Position numbers and translations under genes: made by a program. A DNA stretch of 39,386 bases. It comes from Streptomyces katrae. GTDB taxonomy: Bacteria; Actinomycetota; Actinomycetes; Streptomycetales; Streptomycetaceae. The DNA is taken from contig NZ_JZWV01000024.1 of assembly GCF_000966975.1 (NCBI RefSeq), forward strand, positions 1-39,386, written 5' to 3'. This document shows positions 23,228 to 31,443 of the stretch, piece after piece (within the stretch, counting starts at the first letter, position 1; each line of letters starts with the position of its first letter). A model generated the notes under the pieces. The model did not search any database, was not told where the DNA came from, and was given only the letters and a program-made list of their open reading frames with translations.

Positions 23228-24045
23228 GTGTACCTCTCACTGTGTGCCGGGAATGTCTCGCGGATCAGGTCGTCCACGGCCGCGGCGAAGCCCTTCGGCT
23301 GCTCCGCCATCGGCAGGTGGCCGCAGTCCTGGAAGACGCGCAACCGTGCGTCGGGCAGGGCCGCGGCGAGACCGCGGGCGTCGTCCAGGGGCGCGAACGG
23401 ATCCCCGTCGCCGGCCACCACGAGCACCGGCAGATCGAGGGCCGCCGTGTCCAGGAAGGGGCTGCGCAGATAGGTGTCCAGGAAGCGCAGGAAGCCGTAC
23501 GCGCCCACACGGTCACGGACGCGCAGCGCCATGTCGCGGCGCACGCCGTCGTCGAGGGGGCGGCGGGAGCCAATGCGCAGGCATTCGTCGAGGAAGCCGT
23601 GGTACGAGTTCAGGTAGTGGCTCGCGGTGTGCCAGGCGAAGTCCTCCGGACTGCGTCGGTGGAACGGGGCGACGACCACGGCCGCTCCGGGACGCACCGC
23701 GCGGTCCATGCCGGCCAGCGTCTCCAGGGCGAGCCCGGTGGAGAAGGAGTGTGCGATCAGCACGTCCACCCCGCCGGGCACCGCGTCCAGTGCCTGGCCG
23801 ATCCACGCGGCCGGATCGCCCCGGTGGCTCCAGGTCTCCTTGCCGGCGGCTCCCCAGGGCATGAGGGCCGACCAGAACTCGACTTCGGGCGCCGCGATCC
23901 GAGCGCAGTCGTGCCAGACGGTGTCGGTCCCGGCCAGCCCGTGCAGGGCCAGGACGCGAACGGGCCCGCCCACCGACGCCGGACGCGTCCTGCGAACGAG
24001 AACCTCATCCGCGTACGGTCCGGCGTCGCGGCGGATCCAGTCCAT
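23221..24045 (-). CDS. Alpha/beta-hydrolase, possible thioesterase
   Basis: 274 residues. LALHGLAGTDTVW is the oxyanion-hole strand, and the nucleophile is the Ser of IAHSFSTGLA (~residue 98). The acid is in GDGDPFAP and the His in DCGHLPMAEQP. The triad order is that of the canonical fold. It is the first gene of the ten-gene leftward operon, with GGAGAAGGAAAAG before ATG 24045, so it is likely a release or proofreading thioesterase, or a lipid esterase. The cap region (VAPFHRRSPEDFAWHTASHYLN) suggests a small hydrophobic substrate. Substrate unknown. Confidence 0.85.
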   Translation of the reverse strand: MDWIRRDAGPYADEVLVRRTRPASVGGPVRVLALHGLAGTDTVWHDCARIAAPEVEFWSALMPWGAAGKETWSHRGDPAAWIGQALDAVPGGVDVLIAHSFSTGLALETLAGMDRAVRPGAAVVVAPFHRRSPEDFAWHTASHYLNSYHGFLDECLRIGSRRPLDDGVRRDMALRVRDRVGAYGFLRFLDTYLRSPFLDTAALDLPVLVVAGDGDPFAPLDDARGLAAALPDARLRVFQDCGHLPMAEQPKGFAAAVDDLIRETFPAHSERYTC

Positions 24046-24262
24046 TTCTTTTCCTTCTCCTCAAATGCGTTGATCGAAAATTAGCACGCTGCGCTAAAAG
24101 CCCTGATAAGCCTTCCTATGACTCGGGCTTTAAAGCCCGGAATGCGGCGCTAAAGCCCGCCAATGAGGTGGATAAAGCCGAGTCCAGCCGCCTTGAAACG
24201 GCCTCGAATCAATGGTCATAGTGGGCGCACGAGAGACAACCGATAGAGATACGTGGGTGAAT
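24046..24262. promoter_or_regulatory. Divergent promoter region with iterated CTAAAGCCC elements
   Basis: A+T-rich gap between the two main operons. Elements are TTAGC-n7-GCTAA (24081-24097), GCTAAAAGCCC (24093), a perfect 16-base palindrome CGGGCTTTAAAGCCCG (24124-24139), GCTAAAGCCCGCC (24149) and ATAAAGCCG (24171). Rightward promoter: TTGAAA (24193-24198) with CATAGT (24217-24222), 18-base spacer. On the leftward strand TGCTAATTT near 24076-24084 may be an extended -10 lying inside the elements. The repeated motif is a strong candidate operator for a cluster regulator. Confidence 0.55.
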
Positions 24263-25522
24263 ATGCTGACCTCTGCAGAGGTGACGGCCGAAGCGCGTCC
24301 TGCCCGGCGACCACAAGCACCGCCGTTGCTCGACTCATTGACCGGGCTGCGTGGGCTGGCCGCGATCCTGGTGTTCGGATTTCACTTCACGACATTCCAG
24401 TTCGTCTTCGGCCCGACGGGCGGCCTGGAGTTCGCCCCGCTGACGCGTCCCCGCTTCCTCACCATGAGCGGGAACTTCGCGGTGGGCAGCTTCTTCATCC
24501 TCAGCGGTTTCGTCCTGGCCCTCACCACACGTGAGGGGACGAGCCTCGCCAACTTCTGCGCCAAGCGCGTCGGGAAGCTGTATCCGGTCTACTTCGTCAC
24601 GACCGCGCTGGCCATCGGTGCCATCGTGGTGCTCGGGATGCCGATCACCACGGAAAACATCGTCCTGCACCTGACGCTGCTGCAGTCGTGGGTCCCCTTC
24701 CAGGAGATCTACACCGGCGTCAACCCGGTCACCTGGTCGCTGAGCACCGAAGCCTTCTTCTATCTGCTGTTCCCGCTCGCGCTGTTCGTCGTGCAGCGCT
24801 TGAGCACGCGGGCCCTGTACTGGGTTCTCGGTACCGCCGTCTTCCTCGAGTTCGCGCTGCCGCTGTACGTGATGCACTACTTCACGGTGAAGACCTCGGG
24901 CGGCCACCTGCAGTACTTCAGCACCGGGTCCCAGGGCGGCGACCTGGTCTACTGGCTCACCCTCCCCTTCCCGCCCTACCGCTTCCTCGAGTTCCTCGTC
25001 GGCATGGTGTGCTGCGTCCTCCTCAACCGGGGAGTGCTCCCGACGATCCGGCAGAGGTGGGCGTGGGCCTGGTGCGCGGTCGCCTACGTGATCGGTACCT
25101 ACCTGGACGGTCCCCTCCAGCGCACGGCGGTGGGCCTCGTCGCGCTGCCCTTCCTGGTGGTGGCCCTGGCACAGGCCGATCTCGCGGGCCGCTGGTCGCT
25201 GCTGCGCGGGAAGGTCTTCGTGGGGCTGGGGAAGCTGTCCTACGGCATGTACGCGATCCAGCTCCTGGTGGTCCTGCCGTCCGAGCCCTTCGTCATGCGC
25301 TGGCTTTCGTCCCTGTTCGGGGTCTCCGCGTCCACCCTCGGCGAGCCGCTGTGGAAGGTGCTGGTCATGGCTGCCTACTTCGGCGTCGTGATCCTCCTGT
25401 CGGTGCCGATCTACCGGTACATCGAGGTGCCGGCCTATGACTTCGCCAAGCGGCTGTACCGGTCCCGGAAGGGTTCGCCGATGTTCGCCGCACCGGAGTC
25501 CGCCGGAAAGCCGGCCCTGTGA
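24263..25522 (+). CDS. Acyltransferase-3 (OafA/NodX-type) membrane protein
   Basis: 419 residues, about ten membrane segments. The family opening LDSLTGLRGLAAILVFGFHF carries the catalytic-type His near residue 38. FFILSGFVLA and an RVGKLYPVYF stretch are also standard. Members move acyl groups, often acetyl or short acyl, onto sugars, lipids or antibiotics at the membrane. Start: ATG 24263 has GTGGGTGA immediately upstream and lies downstream of the predicted promoter; the ATG at 24212 lies upstream of or within that promoter and has no ribosome site. It is the first gene of the rightward operon. The final ~20 residues are polar. It could acylate the final product or a membrane lipid. Confidence 0.88.
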   Translation: MLTSAEVTAEARPARRPQAPPLLDSLTGLRGLAAILVFGFHFTTFQFVFGPTGGLEFAPLTRPRFLTMSGNFAVGSFFILSGFVLALTTREGTSLANFCAKRVGKLYPVYFVTTALAIGAIVVLGMPITTENIVLHLTLLQSWVPFQEIYTGVNPVTWSLSTEAFFYLLFPLALFVVQRLSTRALYWVLGTAVFLEFALPLYVMHYFTVKTSGGHLQYFSTGSQGGDLVYWLTLPFPPYRFLEFLVGMVCCVLLNRGVLPTIRQRWAWAWCAVAYVIGTYLDGPLQRTAVGLVALPFLVVALAQADLAGRWSLLRGKVFVGLGKLSYGMYAIQLLVVLPSEPFVMRWLSSLFGVSASTLGEPLWKVLVMAAYFGVVILLSVPIYRYIEVPAYDFAKRLYRSRKGSPMFAAPESAGKPAL

Positions 25523-26760
25523 AGGTCTGCGTGATCGGCTCCGGGATCTTCGGCATCGCGGCCGTCCGGGAAATCTCACGGCACCTTCCGGAGTGGTCCG
25601 TGCACTGGGTGTCGGAGGACCCCGAGGCCGGCGGCCTGTGGAACACCGCCTCGAAGCGGAGCCGCGTGTACGACACGCTGTTCCTCAACACCTCGCGGCA
25701 GCGCAGCGCCTTCACCGGCACCGCGATACCGGCCGAGCCGTCGGTCCACTTCGTCCACCACTCGCTCTACTCGGCCTACCTCGCCGAAGTGGCCGCCGGG
25801 TGTCAGGGCCCGCAGCGCCACTGGGAGTGCCGGGTGGACTCGGTGTCCGCCCGGGAGGGCGGCGGCTGGCTCGTACGGTGGCACGACCGCACCGGGGCCG
25901 GGACGGAGGAGGAGTTCGACGCCGTCGTCGACGCCACCGGCCACAACGTCGAGCCCGTGTGGCCGGACGTGCCGCGCGCGGCCGGAACGACGTACGCGCT
26001 CAGCCACTCCGCCGAGTACAGGAACGCCGAGCCGTACCGCGGCAAGCGGGTCCTCGTCATCGGCAACGGCGCCTCGGCCGTGGACATCGCGTGCGAGCTC
26101 ACCTCCGCCGCATCGCGGGTGGAGATCAGCATCAGGACCCCGAAGTGGTACCTGCCCAAGGTGCTGCTGGGCAAGCCGATCGACCACTCGGGCGGCGGGC
26201 TGAGCCACGCCCCGCTGGTGGGCCGCGTGATCGCCAGGGTGGGCGAGTCGGTCGTCCGCCGCGTGGTGGGCTCCTACGACTCCTTCGGGCTGGAGGTCCC
26301 GAGGAGCCCGCTCGCCGTTTCGACACCGGTGCTGAGCGACCACTTCCTCCCCCACCTCAGCCACGGCCGTCTCCACGCGCGCACCGGCGTCGTCGCCCTG
26401 GAACAGGAGTCCGTCCGCTTCGCCGACGGAACCGAGGGCACGTTCGACGCGGTCATCGCGGCGACGGGGTTCCAGGACGCCTCCCCGCACCTGCCCGCCG
26501 ACGTGCGCGACACGCTCAGCCGCCGCCGGCTCGGCCTGTCCCTGGAGGCACCGGGATCGCCGGGGCTGTACCTCCTCAACCGCTTCCGCTGCGGTGACTC
26601 GGCGGTCAAGTGCGCCGAAGTCCAGGCCGCAGCCGTCGCCCGCTGCCTTCCGGGTTCACGCTCCCGCTCCGGCGCACCGCCGGTCCTGGCAGGTCCGGAG
26701 GTCCCCGGAGGCCGGATAACCGCACGCACTCTACGGAAGGTCTACGAGGCATACCGATGA
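25519..26760 (+). CDS. Flavin-dependent monooxygenase (FMO/class B type)
   Basis: 413 residues. The FAD-binding GSGIFG is at the extreme N-terminus (~7-12) and an NADPH-type GNGASAVDIA is near 177. A WNTAS/YDTLFLNTSR segment and ATGFQDASPH near the C-terminus follow the class B flavoprotein monooxygenase order. Such enzymes insert one oxygen as N-, S- or Baeyer-Villiger oxidation or hydroxylation. The GTG start overlaps the previous stop (GTGA), and its own stop overlaps the next start (ATGA), so it is tightly coupled inside the operon. In a phosphonate cluster an N-oxidation is worth considering, but it could equally oxidise the acyl chain. Confidence 0.86.
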   Translation: MKVCVIGSGIFGIAAVREISRHLPEWSVHWVSEDPEAGGLWNTASKRSRVYDTLFLNTSRQRSAFTGTAIPAEPSVHFVHHSLYSAYLAEVAAGCQGPQRHWECRVDSVSAREGGGWLVRWHDRTGAGTEEEFDAVVDATGHNVEPVWPDVPRAAGTTYALSHSAEYRNAEPYRGKRVLVIGNGASAVDIACELTSAASRVEISIRTPKWYLPKVLLGKPIDHSGGGLSHAPLVGRVIARVGESVVRRVVGSYDSFGLEVPRSPLAVSTPVLSDHFLPHLSHGRLHARTGVVALEQESVRFADGTEGTFDAVIAATGFQDASPHLPADVRDTLSRRRLGLSLEAPGSPGLYLLNRFRCGDSAVKCAEVQAAAVARCLPGSRSRSGAPPVLAGPEVPGGRITARTLRKVYEAYR

Positions 26761-27737
26761 AGACAAGGCCGGGGAAGCTGGGTGCCGTCGGGCTGGGCTG
26801 GTACGTGCCCGAGCGGCGCATCGACAACGAGACGATCTCACGGTGGTGCGACGTGACCCCGGAGTGGATCACCGGGCGCACCGGGGTGGAGGAACGCCGC
26901 TACGCCCACGACGGAGAGCCGACCTCCGCGATGGCGGCCCGGGCTCTCGCCATGGCCCTGGAGGACGCCGGACTGCGCGGCGGCGACCTGGCCGCCGTCA
27001 TCGTCTGCACCTCCACCCCGGACCAACCGCAGCCGCCCACGGCGGCGTTCGTCCTCGCCGAACTCGGGCTGCGCGACATACCGGCCTTCGACGTCAACGG
27101 GGTGTGCGCCGGGTTCCTCTACGGCCTGGGCGCTGCCGACGGATGGCGCAGGCGCGGACCGGTGGCCCTCATCGGCGCCGACAAGTACTCGACCATCCTC
27201 AACCCGCTGGACCGCAGGACCGTGAGCCTCTTCGGCGACGGGGCGGGGGCGGTCGTCCTCGACGCCCTGCCCGCCGGCGCCGAGGGCGTCGGCGTGGTGG
27301 CGAGGTGCCGGCCCGAGCACGTGAACCTGGTGGGCGTACGCGGCGGCGGCAGCCGCCTGCCGCTCCGGAACGCGCGCGAACCCCTGGCGGACCGGTTCGA
27401 GATGGACGGGCGGGGGGTCGTCGCCTGGGCGGAGTCCGCCCTCCCACCGGTGGCGGCCCAGGCGTGCGCCGAGGCCGGCGTGACGCCGGCGGACATCGAC
27501 CGGTTCGTGTTCCACCAGGGCAGCGGCCGGATGGTGGAGTTCTGCGCCAAGTGGCTCGACGTGCCCATGGACAAGGTGGCGGTGTCGGCGGACCGGTTCG
27601 GCAACACGGGCGCCGCCTCGATCCCTTTGACGCTCGCCAGGGAGGCCGGAGCGGGACGCATCACCCGGGGCGACCGCGTGATGATCGCCGGACTCGGCGG
27701 GGGGACCGCGGCCTGCGCCACGGTCGTCACGTGGTGA
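26757..27737 (+). CDS. 3-oxoacyl-ACP synthase III (KAS III, copy 3)
   Basis: 326 residues, FabH fold with intact triad: Cys117 (VNGVCAGF), His in FHQGSGRM and Asn in FGNTGAAS. HQGSGRM differs from the usual HQANxR, where the Ala-Asn pair helps bind the ACP arm, so the partner may be unusual. ATG 26757 overlaps the previous stop. It lies between two oxygenases, away from the ACP and KS genes of the leftward operon, so it may not load a starter; an acyltransferase-like KAS III forming an ester or another C-C bond is possible. Sequence favours an active enzyme. Confidence 0.88.
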   Translation: MKTRPGKLGAVGLGWYVPERRIDNETISRWCDVTPEWITGRTGVEERRYAHDGEPTSAMAARALAMALEDAGLRGGDLAAVIVCTSTPDQPQPPTAAFVLAELGLRDIPAFDVNGVCAGFLYGLGAADGWRRRGPVALIGADKYSTILNPLDRRTVSLFGDGAGAVVLDALPAGAEGVGVVARCRPEHVNLVGVRGGGSRLPLRNAREPLADRFEMDGRGVVAWAESALPPVAAQACAEAGVTPADIDRFVFHQGSGRMVEFCAKWLDVPMDKVAVSADRFGNTGAASIPLTLAREAGAGRITRGDRVMIAGLGGGTAACATVVTW

Positions 27738-27772
27738 ACCGGCAGGCAACTACGGAATTCAAGGTGAGACTG

Positions 27773-29005
27773 ATGACAATTGACACGAGCACCGGCACGA
27801 CCGACCTTCCGCGACTGCCGCAGGGAGCGCCCGCGGGGTGTCCCTACGCCCCGCCGGAGTCGATGGCATCGCTCCGGGACACCGCTCCGCTGACGCGGGT
27901 GGTGCTCCCCGACGGGGAGCCGGCCTGGCTCGCCACGAGCTACGAACTCGTACGGGAGGTCCTCACCCACCCGGGGTTCAGCGCCAACCCGAAGGCCGAG
28001 GGCTTTCCCCGGTGGAACCTGCCGGGGGGCACCGACCTGCCGGTGAGCATGACGCACGCGGATCCGCCGGTGCACACCCAGCTGCGCGCGCTGGTGTCCG
28101 GCGAGTTCACCCCCCGGCGCATCCGGCGGCTGCGCCCCGACATCGAGCGCATCACCCTCGAACGTTGCGCCGCCATCGAGGCGCTGCCCCAACCCGTCGA
28201 CCTGGTCGCCGAGTTCGCCACCCCCATCCCGGCCCTCGTGATCAGTCTGCTGCTCGGCGTGCCCGCCGACGACCTGGCCGGCTTCGAGCGGAACATCCGC
28301 CTCGTCCTCGCCCACGACGACCTGGAATCGAGCGAACGCGACCAGGCCAAGCTCGAACTGCTGTCCGCCGTGACCAAGCTGATCGCGGACAAGCGCGCCC
28401 GGGCGGACGACGACCTCCTGAGCAAACTGATCACCGAGAACCCGGACATGGGCGACATGGAGCTGGTGTCGTTCGTGGCACTGATGCTGTTCGCCGGGTT
28501 CTCCACCACCGCGCACATGATCGAGCTCAGCGCTCTGACGCTGATCCAGCGGCCGGATCTCGCGGAGCGGGCGCGGGGCGACCTGTCGGTCATCCCGGCC
28601 CTGGTGGACGAGCTGCTGCGCTACCACTCGATCTCCCGGGACTCGCCGAGGAGGGCGGCGCTCGAGGACATCGAGCTGGGCGGGGTCACGATCCCCGCGG
28701 GCGAGGGCGTCATCGCCTCGGTCCAGGCGGCCAACTGGGACGGGTCCGCGTTCCCCGAGCCCGACGAGATCGACCTCGACAGGCCCCGCACGCCGCGGCA
28801 CCTCGCCTTCGGCCACGGGATCCACGTGTGCCTGGGGGCGGCCCTGGCCAAGCTCGAACTCGAGGTGGTCCTGGAGGAACTCGTCACGCGCTACCCGAAC
28901 ATGAGGCTGGCGATCCCGGACGAGGAGATCCGGTTCCGGACCACGACCCATCTCCACGGGTGCTATGCGCTGCCGGTGGACCTCGGGCTGGAGGCCGGTG
29001 CGTGA
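27773..29005 (+). CDS. Cytochrome P450
   Basis: 410 residues. The I-helix is LFAGFSTTAHM with the oxygen-activating Thr pair, the ExxR motif is in DELLRYHSISRDSPRR, and the heme loop is FGHGIHVCLGAAL with Cys353 as the iron ligand. The sequence is that of a soluble bacterial class I enzyme. It needs ferredoxin and reductase partners, none of which are in the window. It probably hydroxylates the acyl chain or ring. AAGGTGAG precedes ATG 27773. Its TGA overlaps the GTG of the aldo-keto reductase, suggesting that oxidation and reduction act on one carbon or a pair. Substrate unknown. Confidence 0.95.
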   Translation: MTIDTSTGTTDLPRLPQGAPAGCPYAPPESMASLRDTAPLTRVVLPDGEPAWLATSYELVREVLTHPGFSANPKAEGFPRWNLPGGTDLPVSMTHADPPVHTQLRALVSGEFTPRRIRRLRPDIERITLERCAAIEALPQPVDLVAEFATPIPALVISLLLGVPADDLAGFERNIRLVLAHDDLESSERDQAKLELLSAVTKLIADKRARADDDLLSKLITENPDMGDMELVSFVALMLFAGFSTTAHMIELSALTLIQRPDLAERARGDLSVIPALVDELLRYHSISRDSPRRAALEDIELGGVTIPAGEGVIASVQAANWDGSAFPEPDEIDLDRPRTPRHLAFGHGIHVCLGAALAKLELEVVLEELVTRYPNMRLAIPDEEIRFRTTTHLHGCYALPVDLGLEAGA

Positions 29006-29829
29006 AGCCCACCGTGACCCTCAACCAGGGTCTGGACGTCCCCCGGCTCGGTCTGGGCATGTGGCAGATCCCGGACGGTGACGCCGAGTCCCTCGTGGGC
29101 ACCGCGCTGGAGGCCGGCTATCGCGGCATCGACACCGCCACCAGCTACCGCAACGAACGCGGCGTCGGCGCCGCCGTGGCCGCGTCCGGCATCCCGCGCG
29201 ACGAGATCGTCGTCACGACCAAGCTCTGGAACAGCGACCACGGCACCGACGAGGCGCTGCGGGCCTTCGACGCCAGCCTCGAACGGCTCGGCATGGACCG
29301 GGTCGACATCTACCTCATCCACTGGCCGCTTCCGCTGCGGGACCGGTACCTGGAGACCTGGCGCGTCCTGGAGAAGCTCCACGCCGAGGGACGGATACGC
29401 GCGATCGGCGTCTCCAACTTCACCGCCGGCCAGCTCACCCGGCTCATGGACCGCTGCGACATCGTCCCCGCCGTCAACCAGGTCGAGCTCCATCCCGCCT
29501 TCCAGCAGGCACAGCTGCGTGAGTTCCACGCCGCGCACGGCATCGCCACACAGGCGTGGAGCCCGCTCGGGTCAGGGCAGGGGCTCCTCGACCTGCCGGT
29601 ACTGGGCGAGATCGCACGGGCACACGGCCGCTCGCCGGCACAGGTGGTGATCCGCTGGCACCTGCAACTGGGCAACCTCGTGATCCCCAGGTCGTCCGCG
29701 GCCGCCAGGATCAGGGAGAACTTCGACGTCTTCGACTTCTCCCTGGACGAGCACGAGATGGCCAGGATCGCCTCGCTCGACACCGGTCAGCGGCGGGGAC
29801 CCGATCCCGACACCTTCGACTACGGATAG
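29002..29829 (+). CDS. Aldo-keto reductase
   Basis: 275 residues, (beta/alpha)8 barrel. The catalytic tetrad is visible: Asp and Tyr in GYRGIDTATSYRNE (~45-54), Lys in TTKLWNSD (~75) and His in LIHWPLP (~105). The cofactor-binding IPRSS is near 225. It resembles the 2,5-diketo-gluconate reductase branch. It reduces an aldehyde or ketone with NADPH; in this pathway either a P450-formed carbonyl or phosphonoacetaldehyde is conceivable, the latter as a guess only. The GTG start overlaps the P450 stop (GTGA). A short hairpin follows. Confidence 0.9.
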   Translation: MKPTVTLNQGLDVPRLGLGMWQIPDGDAESLVGTALEAGYRGIDTATSYRNERGVGAAVAASGIPRDEIVVTTKLWNSDHGTDEALRAFDASLERLGMDRVDIYLIHWPLPLRDRYLETWRVLEKLHAEGRIRAIGVSNFTAGQLTRLMDRCDIVPAVNQVELHPAFQQAQLREFHAAHGIATQAWSPLGSGQGLLDLPVLGEIARAHGRSPAQVVIRWHLQLGNLVIPRSSAAARIRENFDVFDFSLDEHEMARIASLDTGQRRGPDPDTFDYG

Positions 29830-29850
29830 GTCCGCCGCTCGGCGGCGGAC
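29830..29850 (+). terminator. Small hairpin after aldo-keto reductase gene
   Basis: A 9-bp perfect stem GTCCGCCGC/GCGGCGGAC with loop TCG begins one base after the stop codon. It may partly end transcription. The next gene starts 115 bases later with its own ribosome site, and the gap holds nothing else I can identify. Confidence 0.5.
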
Positions 29851-29965
29851 GAAGGCAAGAGCGCTGTCACGGCGCGCACGCGGCGGCTCACGGCGGTGGT
29901 ACCGGCTGTGGGCCGCCGCGGAGCGAGGGCCGCGCAGATCACACGAGTCACAGAGGAACAAGGCG

Positions 29966-30637
29966 ATGATGTATGAGCACGTGAAGCGGCTGTCCGGACC
30001 GGTGCTGCGTGCCGCGGTACGGCTCGAAGCCGCGGGCCTGGAGAATGTGCCGCGGTCGAACGGCGCCATCCTCGCGTCCAACCACCTGTCCATCGTGGAC
30101 TCCACGTTCCTGCCGCTGGTGCTGGACCGGCAGGTGACCTTCATGGCGAAGTCGGAATACTTCGCGGGAGGCCCCTGGCCGATGCGGATCATCTCGTCCT
30201 TCATGCAGGGCAGTGGTCAGGTGCCGGTCGACCGCGAGAACCAGCGGGCGGCCGTGGCCTCGCTCGACGCGTGTCTTCGCGTGGTCAAGGACGGCGGCGT
30301 CTTCTGCATCTACCCCGAGGGCACGCGCTCCCCGGACGGCCGGCTCTACCGGGCCAAGACGGGCGTGGCATGGCTGGCTCTCACGTCCGGCGCGCCCGTG
30401 GTGCCGGTGGCCATGAGCGGCACCGACCGCGTCCTGCCGCCCAGGCGCGCGATTCCGCGTCCGGCCAAGGTCAAGGTCACCTTCGGCAGGCCCGTCGACC
30501 TCTCCGCGTACGAGGGCTCCGCCGGCGACGCCCGCGCCCGCAGGGCCGTCTCCGACCTGATCACGCGGAGCATCGCGGAGGTCTCCGGCCAGGAGTACGT
30601 GCCCGTCTACGCGGCGAAGGTGAAGGAGCAGGGCTGA
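29966..30637 (+). CDS. PlsC-type acyltransferase (cluster copy 1)
   Basis: 223 residues. NHLSIVD (NHx4D, ~residues 38-44) and YPEGTRS (~116-122) are the catalytic and substrate-binding motifs. The TSGAPVVPVAMSG strand is also typical. It should acylate a lysophosphatidate-like or other hydroxyl acceptor from acyl-ACP/CoA at the membrane. ATG 29966 follows AGAGGAACAAGG; the next codon is also ATG. It is the last gene of the rightward operon, before a strong convergent terminator. With the second copy at 33964, the cluster has two candidate enzymes for two acyl positions of one lipid; this is inference. Confidence 0.9.
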   Translation: MMYEHVKRLSGPVLRAAVRLEAAGLENVPRSNGAILASNHLSIVDSTFLPLVLDRQVTFMAKSEYFAGGPWPMRIISSFMQGSGQVPVDRENQRAAVASLDACLRVVKDGGVFCIYPEGTRSPDGRLYRAKTGVAWLALTSGAPVVPVAMSGTDRVLPPRRAIPRPAKVKVTFGRPVDLSAYEGSAGDARARRAVSDLITRSIAEVSGQEYVPVYAAKVKEQG

Positions 30638-30642
30638 CGGCC

Positions 30643-30693
30643 CACGTGGCGAAGGGCCCGCGCGCCGTGAGGCCGCGGGCCCTTCGCCACGTG
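30643..30693. terminator. Bidirectional terminator between converging operons
   Basis: A perfect 20-bp stem (30643-30662 with 30674-30693, 11-base loop) lies between the PlsC gene and the FabG gene and terminates both. Confidence 0.85.
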
Positions 30694-31440
30694 TCAGTCG
30701 GGGATTCCGCCGTCGACGTGGAGCACGTGCCCGGTGATGTACGAGGAGCGGGGCGAAGCGAGGAACGCGACCGCCTCCGCCACCTCCTGCGCGGTTCCCA
30801 GCCTTCCGACCGGGATCTTCTTCACCGTGCGGTCGCGAACCGCCTCGCTCACCGAGTCGGTCATGTCCGTCGCGATGAAGCCGGGCGCCACGACGTTGGC
30901 GCGCACGCCGAACCGGCCCACCTCCTTCGCCAGTGACTTGGTGAACCCGATGATCCCGGCCTTCGAGGCCGCGTAGTTCGTCTGCGCCGCGTTGCCGTAC
31001 ACACCCGTCACCGAGGAGATGGTGACGATGCTGCCGGTACCCCGCTTCATGAACTCGAAGATCGCCGCACGGCACACGTTGTAGGTGCCCGTCAGGTTCG
31101 TCTCGATGACGGTGTTCCAGTCCTCCGCCTGCATCCTCAGCAGCGGTGCGTCACGGATGACCCCGGCGTTGGACACCAGGACGTCGATGGGTCCCAGGGT
31201 GTCCTCGGTCTGCCTCAGGTACGCGCGTACCGCCGCCTCGTCGGTCACGTCGACCCGGGTGGCCGACACCCGGACGCCGTGCTCCTCGGCGAGGCGCTCG
31301 ATGTCCGCGGCCGCGTCCGACGCCGTCTGGAAGCAGTAGCCGACGTGGTAGCCGTCGGCCAGCAGCCGTTCCACCACGGCCCGTCCGATGCCCCGGGACC
31401 CGCCGGTGACGACGGCGACACGGGAGGTGTTCTCAGCCAT
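30694..31440 (-). CDS. 3-oxoacyl-ACP reductase (FabG-type ketoreductase)
   Basis: 248 residues, usual FabG size. The cofactor motif is TGGSRGIG (residue ~12), NAGV follows, the catalytic Ser is in SSVTGVYGNAAQ, and Tyr-x3-Lys is in YAASK. The ISSVTGVYGNAAQTNYAASKAGIIGFTKSLAKE block is nearly canonical. It reduces the beta-keto chain to the 3-hydroxy form. It is immediately downstream of an ACP gene (3-base gap), so it probably acts on chains carried by that ACP. It is the only clear ketoreductase in the cluster. Together with the enoyl reductase it implies reduced products, but no dehydratase is present in the window. Confidence 0.95.
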   Translation of the reverse strand: MAENTSRVAVVTGGSRGIGRAVVERLLADGYHVGYCFQTASDAAADIERLAEEHGVRVSATRVDVTDEAAVRAYLRQTEDTLGPIDVLVSNAGVIRDAPLLRMQAEDWNTVIETNLTGTYNVCRAAIFEFMKRGTGSIVTISSVTGVYGNAAQTNYAASKAGIIGFTKSLAKEVGRFGVRANVVAPGFIATDMTDSVSEAVRDRTVKKIPVGRLGTAQEVAEAVAFLASPRSSYITGHVLHVDGGIPD

Positions 31441-31443
31441 GGT

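Noticed and set aside
24212..24262. A longer start (ATG 24212) for the acyltransferase-3 gene
   Set aside because: It lies upstream of or within the predicted -10 region and lacks a ribosome site, whereas ATG 24263 follows GTGGGTGA.
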